A stretch of DNA of 42,686 nt. Origin: an uncultured Acidaminococcus sp. (GTDB lineage: Bacteria > Bacillota > Negativicutes > Acidaminococcales > Acidaminococcaceae). The position numbers were made by a program, and so were the translations under genes. Shown piece by piece: positions 1 to 8,551 of this stretch. The notes under the pieces are model-generated. The model was not told the DNA's origin. It ran no database searches and saw only the letters and a list, made by a program, of their open reading frames with translations. The number at the start of each line of letters is the position of its first letter. The first letter of the stretch is position 1. The DNA is taken from contig UPXT01000015.1 of assembly GCA_900538365.1 (NCBI GenBank), positions 1 through 42,686 on the forward strand, in the 5' to 3' direction.

Positions 1-57
1 CGAGTTCCTAAAAGGCGATTTAGTTGTGGGGCACCCCAACATTTGACAAAGAACCAG

Positions 58-94
58 AAAAAAGACCGCGAAGAGGGAGCATCTCTTCACGGTC
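58..94 (-). terminator. Rho-independent terminator after nrdG
   Basis: A 12-bp stem with one mismatch (positions 64-75 pairing with 83-94) encloses a 7-nt loop. Read on the minus strand it is followed by six T residues (58-63). It lies 10 bases past the nrdG stop codon, so it should end the nrdDG transcript. Confidence 0.85.
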
Positions 95-103
95 TGTTTT
101 GCC

Positions 104-637
104 TTAGGCAAATTCCGCACCGTCCCAAAGGATAATCCTCTTTTCCTTGAGAGAGCGGGGTACATCAATGATTCGCTGGTTCCTGCTGCCCTTGAAGCGC
201 AGGTTGAGGTCCTTTTCAGAAAGGACGAATTCCCCGTCAACAAGAACGTCCAAATAGCCCAGCATTTCCATCGTAATGGATGGGTCACCCAAGCGCCCTT
301 TCAGCATATCTTCATCAAAGAGATAGCCGCTGTAGCACCAAATGGTCTTTTGAGGATAGTGCTCACGCACATGGCGCAGGACGCCAACAAGAACCGCTTG
401 ATTTTCCGGTTCAAAGGGCTCCCCACCCAAAAGGGAGAAGCCCCTGATATAGTCAGGTTCCAAGGCTTCCATGATTTCCTTGACGGCATGTTGGTCAAAA
501 GGCTTGCCATAAGAAAAATCCCAAGCTTCCTCATTGAAACAGCCTTTACAGTGATGGGTACAGCCGCTTACGAAAAGGGAGACACGGACACCCGGTCCAT
601 TGGCGACATCTGTTTTTTTGATAGCGGCATAATTCAC
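104..637 (-). CDS. nrdG: Anaerobic ribonucleotide reductase activating protein NrdG
   Basis: NrdG is the radical SAM enzyme that installs the glycyl radical on NrdD, using S-adenosylmethionine and a [4Fe-4S] cluster. The 177-residue protein has the CxxxCxxC cluster motif near residues 26-33 (SGCTHHCKGC), followed by FNEEAW, as in NrdG proteins. A glycine-rich segment (LLGGEPFEP) around residues 69-77 matches the SAM-contacting GGEP motif. The start is GTG at 637, with AAGGGGG seven bases upstream. It follows nrdD by 12 bp and is the last gene before a clear terminator, so the two are co-transcribed. Confidence 0.95.
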   Translation of the reverse strand: MNYAAIKKTDVANGPGVRVSLFVSGCTHHCKGCFNEEAWDFSYGKPFDQHAVKEIMEALEPDYIRGFSLLGGEPFEPENQAVLVGVLRHVREHYPQKTIWCYSGYLFDEDMLKGRLGDPSITMEMLGYLDVLVDGEFVLSEKDLNLRFKGSRNQRIIDVPRSLKEKRIILWDGAEFA

Positions 638-649
638 GGTGCGGCCCCC

Positions 650-2782
650 TTACAGATGAAGGACGCGGGACTTGATTTCCTTCGTTTTCCCGACGTTCCA
701 GAAGTTTTCGCCCAAATAGCCACAGGTCCGGCGCACAACATTCATCTTACTCTGGTCCTTATTATGACATTGGGGGCATTCCCATTCCAAGTTGTCATTG
801 ACCTTGATTTCTCCGTCAAATCCGCAGACCTGGCAGTAGTCGGACTTTGTGTTAAATTCGGCATACTGGATATTGTCGTAAATAAAGCGAACAAGGTCTT
901 CCACAGCTGTCGGATTCTTCTTCATATTAGGAATCTCGACATAGGAGATGCAGCCTCCTGTAGAAATGGGCTGGAACTGATTTTCGAACTTGAATTTGCT
1001 GAAAGCATCGATATGTTCACGGACATCAACATGATAGGAATTGGTATAGTATCCTTTGTCCGTAATATCCTTGATAGTGCCGAAGCGTTCCTTGTCGATG
1101 CGGGCAAACCGGTAGCACAGGGATTCAGCCGGGGTTCCATACAGAGAGAATCCCAGTCCCGATTCAGCACGCCACTTCTTGCAGGCCGCGTTGAGGTGCT
1201 TCATGACACGCATAGCAAATTCCTCGCCTTCCGGTGTCGTGTGGCTGCATCCCTTCATGGCCACCGTGCATTCATAAAGGCCGATATACCCCAACGACAG
1301 CGTGGAGTAGCCATTTTCCAAGAGCTTATCAATGGTTTCGCCCTTCTTTAGACGGGCAATGGCCCCGTTTTGCCAATGGATTGGGCTGACATCGCTGCGA
1401 ATCCCCTTGAGGGCATTATGACGGACCATAAGTGCTTCACGGCAGAGTTCCAAGCGTTCGTCAAGGAGTTTCCAGAACTTATCCTCATCGCCCTTGGCAA
1501 TGATGCCAATCTGGGGCAGGTTGATGGAAACAACCCCTTGATTGAAGCGGCCTTCAAATTTATAGTGTCCATCCTTATCCTTCCAAGGTACGAGGAAGCT
1601 TCGGCATCCCATGGGGGAAAAGACATTGCCTTCATAGTTTTCGCGCATCTTCTTGGCCGAAATATAGTCCGGATACATCCGTTTAATGGAGCAGCGTACA
1701 GCAAGCTCAGTCAAGTAATCATACTTACCACCCTTGAGGCAGTTATTTTCATCAAGGACATAAACCAGTTTCGGGAAGGCCGGAGTAACGTAGACACCGG
1801 CTTCATTCTTGATGCCTTCCAAACGTTGCTTGAGGATTTCCTCGATGATTTGAGCATTTTCTTCAATGTACTCGTCCTTGGGATCCAAATGAAGGAAAAG
1901 GGTTACGAAAGGAGACTGTCCATTAGTCGTCATCAAGGTATTGATCTGGTACTGGATTGTCTGGACACCGCTTGCCAGTTCTTCCTTCATGCGGGCATCG
2001 AGGATTTCGTTGAGTTCCTTTTCACTCAGTGAACCTTGGGTGGATTCCACAAGGCGTTTACGGAACTTATCCCGGCTGCGGCGGAGATATTTGCCCAGGT
2101 GGGAAATATCAACGGACTGTCCGCCATATTGGGCAGACGCGACAGACGCAATGATCTGGGTCATGACCGTGCAGGCAACTTGGAAGCTCTTTGGGCTTTC
2201 AATGAGTTTGCCATGCATGACCGTTCCATTATCCAGCATATCCCCAATATTGATAAGGCAGCAATTGAACATGGGCTGGATAAAATAGTCCGAATCATGA
2301 AAGTGAAGGATACCTTCATCATGAGCACGGGAAATCTTTTCCGGCAGCACAATCCGGCGCGTCAAATCACGGGATACTTCTCCGGCAATAAGGTCACGCT
2401 GGGTGGAAACCATAACGGCGTTCTTGTTGGAATTTTCTTCCATGACATCCTTGTTCTTGTTGCTGATCAGAGACAGGATGGATTCATCCGTCGTATTGGC
2501 TTTACGGACAAGGGCCCGGTTGTAGCGATAAATAATGTAGGCTTTGGCCAGTTCGTAACGGCCGCGGTTCATGATCTGCTTTTCGACCATATCCTGGATA
2601 TCTTCCACAAGGAAGCGTTTCCTTTTCTTTCCTTCTACGAAGGAGGCGATGGTATCAATATCAGATTCCGGAAGTCGTTCTCCCTCCTCCACTGCTTTAT
2701 TGGCCTTTTGAATGGCAACCACGATCTTATGCCGATCAAAGGATACAGTTGACCCATCCCGCTTTATGACTTGCATTCCCAT
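650..2782 (-). CDS. nrdD: Anaerobic ribonucleoside-triphosphate reductase NrdD
   Basis: This glycyl radical enzyme reduces ribonucleoside triphosphates to deoxyribonucleotides without oxygen. The N-terminal ~90 residues are an ATP cone (VIKRDGSTVSFD...), the allosteric domain. The C-terminus has the zinc-site cysteines CQVCG and CPQC, then RTCGYLG, whose first glycine (about residue 688 of 710) is the radical site. I place the start at the ATG at 2782, because AAAGGA lies 8 bases upstream. The ATG three codons earlier overlaps that ribosome binding site. The length of about 710 residues is normal. Upstream NrdR-like sites suggest dNTP-responsive repression. Confidence 0.96.
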   Translation of the reverse strand: MGMQVIKRDGSTVSFDRHKIVVAIQKANKAVEEGERLPESDIDTIASFVEGKKRKRFLVEDIQDMVEKQIMNRGRYELAKAYIIYRYNRALVRKANTTDESILSLISNKNKDVMEENSNKNAVMVSTQRDLIAGEVSRDLTRRIVLPEKISRAHDEGILHFHDSDYFIQPMFNCCLINIGDMLDNGTVMHGKLIESPKSFQVACTVMTQIIASVASAQYGGQSVDISHLGKYLRRSRDKFRKRLVESTQGSLSEKELNEILDARMKEELASGVQTIQYQINTLMTTNGQSPFVTLFLHLDPKDEYIEENAQIIEEILKQRLEGIKNEAGVYVTPAFPKLVYVLDENNCLKGGKYDYLTELAVRCSIKRMYPDYISAKKMRENYEGNVFSPMGCRSFLVPWKDKDGHYKFEGRFNQGVVSINLPQIGIIAKGDEDKFWKLLDERLELCREALMVRHNALKGIRSDVSPIHWQNGAIARLKKGETIDKLLENGYSTLSLGYIGLYECTVAMKGCSHTTPEGEEFAMRVMKHLNAACKKWRAESGLGFSLYGTPAESLCYRFARIDKERFGTIKDITDKGYYTNSYHVDVREHIDAFSKFKFENQFQPISTGGCISYVEIPNMKKNPTAVEDLVRFIYDNIQYAEFNTKSDYCQVCGFDGEIKVNDNLEWECPQCHNKDQSKMNVVRRTCGYLGENFWNVGKTKEIKSRVLHL

Positions 2783-2936
2783 CGCACTCATCCTTTCTTG
2801 ATTTTTCTCTTATAGAAGGTGAAAGAACACGCTGTCCTAACGTGCCCTTTGCTGACCAAACATAAAAGCATCCGCTCCCTTTCCTTAAAAAAGCGGTGGA
2901 ATAAAAAGCGAATCCGCCCAGAGCGATTACGCATAT

Positions 2937-2965
2937 AGAATACACCATATTGGGTCGGAGCGCAA
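2937..2965 (-). promoter_or_regulatory. Candidate nrdDG promoter
   Basis: On the minus strand TTGCGC (2960-2965) and TATTCT (2937-2942) are separated by 17 bp. Each box matches the housekeeping consensus only moderately (3/6 and 4/6). The position just downstream of the NrdR-like sites supports it. Confidence 0.4.
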
Positions 2966-2971
2966 GAAAAA

Positions 2972-3029
2972 TATCAACATATAGTGCTATTTGGGTAATT
3001 TTTCACGGCTACTACACAACACCTAGTTT
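2972..3029 (-). promoter_or_regulatory. Tandem NrdR-box-like sites upstream of nrdD
   Basis: The 16-base segments 2972-2987 and 3014-3029 match the known NrdR box consensus (ACACWATATATWGTGT) at about 11 and 12 of 16 positions by my count. Their starts are 42 bp apart, four helical turns, placing them on the same face of the helix. Paired boxes on one face upstream of nrd operons are typical of NrdR, though three-turn spacing is more usual. NrdR itself is not encoded here, so assignment is by inference. Confidence 0.4.
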
Positions 3030-3127
3030 GCACATTTGTCATGGACAGAGGTTACGATTGAGCATAAAAAGAAAGGACTGGACAATTTTCCAATGAGAAG
3101 ATTTTGCTTCACAAAGTCACGCTAACA

Positions 3128-3151
3128 TGCCATTCTCATCATAGAATGGCA
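3128..3151. repeat. Exact 9-bp inverted repeat with 6-base spacer
   Basis: TGCCATTCT (3128-3136) and AGAATGGCA (3143-3151) are perfect inverted copies around CATCAT. No T tract follows on either strand, so it does not look like a terminator. It could be an operator or RNA hairpin; no regulator family was recognised. Confidence 0.5.
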
Positions 3152-3309
3152 GGAGGAAACAGGATTACACTTTTTAAACACGATTAATAGACAAAGAGGA
3201 GAAAAATCCACTGAAATATCATGAGAATTTTTTTCCTTCCTTTATCCGTTAGTAATGTTTGTAATAATTATTACCTCTTGATAAAAGCAGCCAGAAACAT
3301 CCCCATATG

Positions 3310-3341
3310 AAAAAGGCTGCCCCCAAAGGGACAGCCTTTTT
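3310..3341 (-). terminator. Terminator after hgdB
   Basis: The arms AAAAAGGCTG and CAGCCTTTTT (complementary, about 3310-3319 and 3332-3341) form a hairpin with a T run on the minus strand. It starts a few bases after the hgdB stop codon and ends the glutamate fermentation operon. The hairpin is symmetric enough to act on both strands. Confidence 0.85.
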
Positions 3342-3348
3342 GCAATCA

Positions 3349-4488
3349 TCAGAGGCTTTCAGCAAATGCTTCGAGAGCCGTCGTAGCTTGACCAAAGTCA
3401 CGGGTCATTTGATCGACGCCAACTTTGATATGAGGAATGTGGTGACGATCCAGCGCCTTCTTCAGGTCAGGATATTCCATTTCCTCAGGATCGCAGAACT
3501 GCATCATGAAGACAATGACGCCTTCAGCACCGCTTTCCTTCACAAGGCTGCAGACATGTTCATTTCTCGTATCTTCCTGGTAGGAAGGATCGTAGAGGAG
3601 AACATCGTTGCCCTGTTTGGAGAACTGGACAGCCAGTGCCTGCAGGCCATTATCCAGGTCTTCCGGAGCATCCACAGCGAAGCTGCGGCTTTCATAAGCA
3701 CAGTCATCAGCAGCAATGGCGAGTTTGTTGTCATCAAGGGCTTTCAGGATGCCAGGCATATTGTAGATAATTCCGGAAACGACAACCTTATGGCCATCGA
3801 ACTTGCCAACAGGAGCAGCGGCCAGTTCTTTGTTGAGGGCTTCCAGTTTGTCCGAATATTCATCCTTCAGCATGAAGTAAGCTGCACGCAGAACGGCTGC
3901 ACGAACAGAAGCAGGGATCAGGTCAGGATGGGCGTTCGTCAGCTTGCAGAATTCGCGGCGGGCCTTACGGCTGCGATTATACACTTTGATGGCATCAAGG
4001 ATGGCATCGTTTGTGATTTCATGGCCGCAGATTTCTTCCAAATGGCCTTTGACTTCATTGTATGCGTCATAGGTGAACTGCTTGCCGGCAGCATTCTGAC
4101 GAACCTGAGGATGGGCCAAGAAGATGACCGGCATCTTGTCCTTCATGGCGACCTTGAAGTTTTGGCTCATCGGACGCAGAGTATCGCACAGAACCGGCGT
4201 AATGATCCCGTCGATGTCGTCAAGGGTCCCATCAAGCAGCATTTCCAGGGACTGCTGAGCAATCGTGCAGTAGAAGGTAGCGCAGTATTCTTTTGAACGA
4301 ATCTGCTGTTTGCCATTGCTGCCCCAGATTCCCATCGGAACCATACCAGCAGCATAGACGAGTTCCTCCGGAACATAGTAAGGCAGGCAGCCAATTACTT
4401 TCTTGCCTTGGCCCTTGTATTTGGCCAACATGGTCTTCGGGCTGGCAGATACTTTTTTGAATTCTTCAATCAGTTCACTGATAGCCAT
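3349..4488 (-). CDS. hgdB: (R)-2-hydroxyglutaryl-CoA dehydratase beta subunit HgdB
   Basis: HgdB is the beta subunit of the dehydratase that converts (R)-2-hydroxyglutaryl-CoA to (E)-glutaconyl-CoA through a ketyl radical. With HgdA it carries the [4Fe-4S] component D and flavin. The protein belongs to the HgdB/BcrC/FldC family. It has 379 residues when started at the ATG at 4488 (MAISELIEEF), which is the length I recall for A. fermentans HgdB. A TTG two codons earlier is in frame, but the ATG has GGGGA seven bases upstream. Cysteines in GCLPYY, EYCATFYC and FCDPEE are candidate cluster ligands. hgdA ends only two bases before this start, implying tight translational coupling. Confidence 0.96.
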   Translation of the reverse strand: MAISELIEEFKKVSASPKTMLAKYKGQGKKVIGCLPYYVPEELVYAAGMVPMGIWGSNGKQQIRSKEYCATFYCTIAQQSLEMLLDGTLDDIDGIITPVLCDTLRPMSQNFKVAMKDKMPVIFLAHPQVRQNAAGKQFTYDAYNEVKGHLEEICGHEITNDAILDAIKVYNRSRKARREFCKLTNAHPDLIPASVRAAVLRAAYFMLKDEYSDKLEALNKELAAAPVGKFDGHKVVVSGIIYNMPGILKALDDNKLAIAADDCAYESRSFAVDAPEDLDNGLQALAVQFSKQGNDVLLYDPSYQEDTRNEHVCSLVKESGAEGVIVFMMQFCDPEEMEYPDLKKALDRHHIPHIKVGVDQMTRDFGQATTALEAFAESL

Positions 4489-4490
4489 TG

Positions 4491-5924
4491 TCAATTCCCC
4501 TTCTTTGCGTCATTTGCTTCCATGGCTTCGACCAAGCCCTGTACACGCGTTTCATACTGAGCAGCGTTGAAGTTTCTCGGGTCAGCCTGGTCACCGTCAA
4601 AGCCGGCGGTCGGGATGCCCAGATCCTTCGTGAAGCGGCGCTGCATTTCAGGCATGTACCCACTCCAAGGTTTGCAGGAGCGGTTATAGTGAACCAGAAC
4701 ACCGTCGACTTTGTTGTCGCGGATCAGGCCTTCACGCCAAGCAACACCTTGTTCAATGGAAACGGAGTTCGGAGCCTTGCAGTAAGCCTTGACGAGTTCA
4801 TCCAGGTTATTGTAGACAAAGCCAAAGGCCGGTGCGTAAACAACGCCCGTGATGTTGAGACCGTTAGCCTTGAGCGGTTTGAAGAGGTCAGGCAGTTTCG
4901 GCCAGCAAGGAATGCCTTCGAACATGATACGATGCTGTTCCTTGAAAGGAGCGGTCGTCGTGCCGTTCTTGACATGCTCTTCCAGTTCGCTGGCGAGCAG
5001 TTCAAAAGCTTCAGCTGCTTCAACACGGCCACGGGCCGTTACAACGTCAGCCATGTGGTTGAAAAGGTCAAAGCCGTTGAACGGGGACGGTTTATACTGG
5101 AGGTAATCGCAAACCTTCAGCCAAGCTTTAGCCGTACGGTTGGCGTTCTGGCAGCACTGTTCAAACTTATCTTCGTCAAATTTTTTGCCGGAAATTTCTT
5201 CCATTTGACGGATTGCCGTATCAAGCTGGCTGCGGATATATTTGACGTTGGCTTCGTTGACATGGTCGAATTCGTTGTAAGGAACGTCGATCATGATGAG
5301 AGGAATATTATGACGGCGAGCAATGTCTTCATACCATTTGGTCATGCAGTTGCAGATGTTGTTGCAGCACAGGACGAAGTCCGGCATCGGCATGGTCATC
5401 TGACGATATTTATGAAGCGCATTCTGACGGCGGGTCTTTTCTTCCCCATCAGGAAGGGCAGCGATTTCATAGATATTATCCGTCGTTGCATACGGTTTCA
5501 GGGTCTTCGGATCCTTGACCGGCTTGCCGTTTTCATCAAGGACTTTATTGCCATTGGCATCTTTCAGGGGTTTGCCGCTGTTCGGATTGATGACATAGTT
5601 GCCATCTTTGTCCATTTTGTTGGCACCGCGGTAACCAGCAGCATAGGCCAGGGAAATGCGGGAATAGCCGCAGATATCGTTATCATAGCCCAGGTCTTCA
5701 GCAGCCTGGCACATAACTTCGCCATCACGGTTGGCTGCAATACCGGCAGCCTGGTTTTCAGGGTAGCCGACATGCAGTCCAAAGGATTCAGCCAGTTCGC
5801 AGGGGAACTTGGAAGACGACCAGCCTACAGGTTCGCCGGCTTCTTTGGCTTCTCTCAGTTCACGATAAACTTTTTCAACTACGTCTCTTAATGCCTGGAC
5901 GCCAGGACTTACAGTTTTTGCCAT
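4491..5924 (-). CDS. hgdA: (R)-2-hydroxyglutaryl-CoA dehydratase alpha subunit HgdA
   Basis: This is the alpha subunit of the dehydratase that removes water from 2-hydroxyglutaryl-CoA, a non-activated substrate that needs one high-energy electron delivered by HgdC. The 477-residue sequence matches A. fermentans HgdA over its whole length from memory, including the Cys-rich stretch VLCCNNICNCMTKWYED near the middle and SCKPWSGYMPE near the C-terminus, which contains probable cluster ligands. The start ATG at 5924 has AAGGAAGGA upstream. It lies between hgdC (34-base gap) and hgdB (2-base gap) in the same operon. Confidence 0.97.
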   Translation of the reverse strand: MAKTVSPGVQALRDVVEKVYRELREAKEAGEPVGWSSSKFPCELAESFGLHVGYPENQAAGIAANRDGEVMCQAAEDLGYDNDICGYSRISLAYAAGYRGANKMDKDGNYVINPNSGKPLKDANGNKVLDENGKPVKDPKTLKPYATTDNIYEIAALPDGEEKTRRQNALHKYRQMTMPMPDFVLCCNNICNCMTKWYEDIARRHNIPLIMIDVPYNEFDHVNEANVKYIRSQLDTAIRQMEEISGKKFDEDKFEQCCQNANRTAKAWLKVCDYLQYKPSPFNGFDLFNHMADVVTARGRVEAAEAFELLASELEEHVKNGTTTAPFKEQHRIMFEGIPCWPKLPDLFKPLKANGLNITGVVYAPAFGFVYNNLDELVKAYCKAPNSVSIEQGVAWREGLIRDNKVDGVLVHYNRSCKPWSGYMPEMQRRFTKDLGIPTAGFDGDQADPRNFNAAQYETRVQGLVEAMEANDAKKGN

Positions 5925-5958
5925 AATGATCCTTCCTTCTTTTCATCAAGTTGAGCGC

Positions 5959-6741
5959 TTACTTGCTCGCCTTCCGATATGCATAGAGTGCCGCTCCCAG
6001 GGCCCCATTGTACTGGGCCAAGGGGGATGTCTTGATTTCTACACCAAGACCTTCCTCCAATGCTTGGACAATGCCGTAGTTTTGCGCAACCCCACCGGTC
6101 ATGGCTACGTCTGGAGAAACTCCGACGCGGTTGACAAGACCAATGACACGGCTGGCAACGGAACGATGGATACCGGCAATGATGTCGATTTTATTGGTTC
6201 CTTTCGACAGCTGGCTGATGACTTCCGATTCCGCAAAGACCGTACAGGTTGAACTGATAGGCACACGTTTCGTGGACTGCGCCCCCAGCGGAGCAAGATC
6301 ACTGACCTTGACTTCGAGGACACGGGCCATAACATCAAGGAAACGTCCCGTACCTGCGGCACATTTATCGTTCATCTGGAAGTTGGTCATCGCACCATTC
6401 TCAATATGGATGACCTTGGCATCCTGTCCGCCAATATCAATGACCGTGTGGACATTGGGCCAAAGGAAATGGGCCCCCATGGCATGGCAGGAAAGTTCAC
6501 TCATCTGCTTATCGGCAATGCCTTCCAAGGAATTCCGGCCATACCCCGTTGCCAGGGTAAAGGCCAGATCCTCTCTTTTCATGTTGGCACTCTCAAGGAC
6601 TTCGGAAATGGCACGGGCCGGGCCGGTCGTGCCAGCCCCAACGTCCACGAGGGACTTGGCGACAATGTCTTTGCCATCCTTGAGGATGATGCATTTTGAT
6701 GCAGTGGAACCAATATCAATTCCGAGGGTATAGATACTCAT
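5959..6741 (-). CDS. hgdC: 2-hydroxyglutaryl-CoA dehydratase activator HgdC (component A)
   Basis: HgdC is the homodimeric ATPase (archerase) that injects a single electron into the dehydratase, using ATP hydrolysis and one [4Fe-4S] cluster held between two subunits. The 260 residues show the ASKHA-fold phosphate motif GIDIGSTASK near residues 7-16, a second motif VIDIGGQDAK near 100-109, and the cysteines in NDKCAAGTGR and SSTCTVFAESE that bind the bridging cluster. AGGAGG lies 11 bases before the ATG. Gene order gcdA-hgdC-hgdA-hgdB puts the activator directly ahead of its target. Confidence 0.97.
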   Translation of the reverse strand: MSIYTLGIDIGSTASKCIILKDGKDIVAKSLVDVGAGTTGPARAISEVLESANMKREDLAFTLATGYGRNSLEGIADKQMSELSCHAMGAHFLWPNVHTVIDIGGQDAKVIHIENGAMTNFQMNDKCAAGTGRFLDVMARVLEVKVSDLAPLGAQSTKRVPISSTCTVFAESEVISQLSKGTNKIDIIAGIHRSVASRVIGLVNRVGVSPDVAMTGGVAQNYGIVQALEEGLGVEIKTSPLAQYNGALGAALYAYRKASK

Positions 6742-6765
6742 TCAGTAAAGTTCCTCCTAAGGAAA

Positions 6766-8526
6766 TTATTTCTTCGTGAAGGTATCGAACTCTCTGATGG
6801 CTCTAGGCAGCAGCATTTGATGGAACGGGCAGACAGATTTCGGATTCTGATAAGCAGCTTCGGCGAAGGCTTCTACATAGCCACGAAGGTTCGAGAAATC
6901 AACGATTTCATCAACAAGGCCGAGTTCAGCGCAGACCTTTGGACGAGATTTCGTATGGAAGGCTTCAATCAGGGCATTCATCTTATCGATGGTCGGCTGC
7001 AGATCCTTGCCGGCTTTCTTATCTTTGGCAAGACGTCTGGAATACATAGCCACAGCAGCGGTTTCGCCGTTCATGACATAGATTTCCGTAGCAGCCGTGC
7101 CAATGGAGAATGCGTTCGTATCGTTGCCCTGAGGCCCGCCCAGTACATAGTGGGCAGCTGCAGAACCTTTTCTCAGAGTAATTTCGAATTGTGGAATATT
7201 GGAGTTCTGGATGGAATAGATCAAGGATTGACCCAAGCCAAGCAGTTCGGCTTTTTCAGCGTCGTTGCCGACGTCGATACCGGACGTATCCTGGATCCAG
7301 ACGATAGGCAGACGGTCTCTCGAGCAGAGCGTCACGAATTCGTTCATCTTGATGAGACCCTGCCGATAGAGCTTGCCGCCCATACCAACAGCACCGGTCT
7401 TGTATTCAGGATAGTTCATCAACAGGCCCATAAAGTTGGCAACAACACCGACCACGAGGCCGTTGACCTTTGCCATACCGGTAATCATTTCAGGACCATA
7501 GCCCTTCTTGTATTCGCTGAATTCGCTGTTATCAAAGAGCCGTCCAATGACGTTATACATATCATAGGCTCTCTTATCGTTCAGCGGAACCAAGGAGTAG
7601 AGATCATCCAGAGGCAGAGCCGGTGCTTTCGGATCGTCAACGCGGAAGAATTCCGGATTGTAGCTCGGCAGCATGCCAATGTACTTTTTGATTCCTTCGA
7701 GAACGCCTTCTTCGGAAGCATAGACTTCACGGAAGAAGCCCGTTTCAGTGTAATGGATATCAACCGCTCCCGGGGGTTCGGTCTTGCCGCTTTTCGCAAC
7801 AGATTCAGCAATCTGTTCAGCGCCTTCCATGTCGATGTAGCCTTTCGGGCTCATACCGCCAAGGATCCCGGCGCCACCGACAGCCATATTGGCCTTTTCA
7901 TGGGCAATGAGGATGGTCGGACTGATGGAGTGGTAGCCGCCGCCAGCAGGGTTCGTCCCGTAAATGCCTACGATAACAGGAATACCAAGTTGGTTCAGTT
8001 CAGCATTACGGAAGAAAGGCGTACCACCGCCACGGCGGTTCGGATAAACCTTTTCCTGTTCGTCGAACTTAACGCCCGAGCAGTTGAGGACATAGACAAG
8101 GGGGATGCGCAAGGTCTTTGCCGTGTCAGAAGCACGGAGCAGGCATTCAGCCTGACCCGGTACCCAAGCACCAGCAAGCTTCTTGTTATCAGAAGCAACG
8201 ATGACAGCCCACTTGCCGTTGATGCGGCCCAAGCCCTTGACAATGCTGACGGAACCGTTCTTGTTGCCTTCAGGATTGTACAGGGTGTTGAGCGGTCTGA
8301 AGGTGCCCGGTTCAACCAGTTTTTCAACGCGCTGCAGTGCAGTCAGCTGACCGGATTCATTCAGGGATTCATCACTGCGGCCGGCAGACTGGGCAGCCTT
8401 GATGAGTTCGTGGATCTCGGCTTCGATAGCTTTCAGCTGGGCTTCGTTTTCCGGATTCGCTTTCTTCATCGCTTTGCCGACTTGCGGCATATGTTCAAAA
8501 TAACGGGGCATAGAGTAAAAACCCAT
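6766..8526 (-). CDS. gcdA: Glutaconyl-CoA decarboxylase alpha subunit (carboxyltransferase) GcdA
   Basis: GcdA transfers the carboxyl group from glutaconyl-CoA to biotin on GcdC, giving crotonyl-CoA; the carboxybiotin is then decarboxylated by GcdB with Na+ export. The protein has 586 residues, longer than typical acyl-CoA carboxyltransferases of about 510, as is normal for GcdA. The two crotonase-like halves are recognisable: GSVSIVKGLGRINGKW and GGGTPFFRNAELNQLGIPV in the N-terminal half, and LPIVWIQDTSGIDVG with HYVLGGPQGNDTNAFSIG in the C-terminal half. AGGAGG precedes the ATG. The other subunits are encoded about 16 kb away (24307-26317), so assembly joins products of two operons. Confidence 0.97.
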   Translation of the reverse strand: MGFYSMPRYFEHMPQVGKAMKKANPENEAQLKAIEAEIHELIKAAQSAGRSDESLNESGQLTALQRVEKLVEPGTFRPLNTLYNPEGNKNGSVSIVKGLGRINGKWAVIVASDNKKLAGAWVPGQAECLLRASDTAKTLRIPLVYVLNCSGVKFDEQEKVYPNRRGGGTPFFRNAELNQLGIPVIVGIYGTNPAGGGYHSISPTILIAHEKANMAVGGAGILGGMSPKGYIDMEGAEQIAESVAKSGKTEPPGAVDIHYTETGFFREVYASEEGVLEGIKKYIGMLPSYNPEFFRVDDPKAPALPLDDLYSLVPLNDKRAYDMYNVIGRLFDNSEFSEYKKGYGPEMITGMAKVNGLVVGVVANFMGLLMNYPEYKTGAVGMGGKLYRQGLIKMNEFVTLCSRDRLPIVWIQDTSGIDVGNDAEKAELLGLGQSLIYSIQNSNIPQFEITLRKGSAAAHYVLGGPQGNDTNAFSIGTAATEIYVMNGETAAVAMYSRRLAKDKKAGKDLQPTIDKMNALIEAFHTKSRPKVCAELGLVDEIVDFSNLRGYVEAFAEAAYQNPKSVCPFHQMLLPRAIREFDTFTKK

Positions 8527-8551
8527 GTTTTTCGTTCCTCCTACTTATCTC

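Larger units (their letters stand above)
2783..3348 (-). other. Intergenic region upstream of nrdD: leader, promoter, NrdR-like sites, palindrome
   Basis: This 566-base gap contains, from the nrdD side: a leader of about 150 nt; a candidate promoter (2937-2965); two NrdR-box-like sites (2972-2987 and 3014-3029); an exact inverted repeat (3128-3151); and the hgdB terminator (3310-3341). I see no convincing gene. A 70-codon frame at 2736-2948 has no coding character. Confidence 0.6.

Noticed and set aside
2736..2948. 70-codon frame upstream of nrdD
   Set aside because: It overlaps the nrdD start, the leader and the promoter candidate, has no ribosome binding site I can see, and resembles no known protein.
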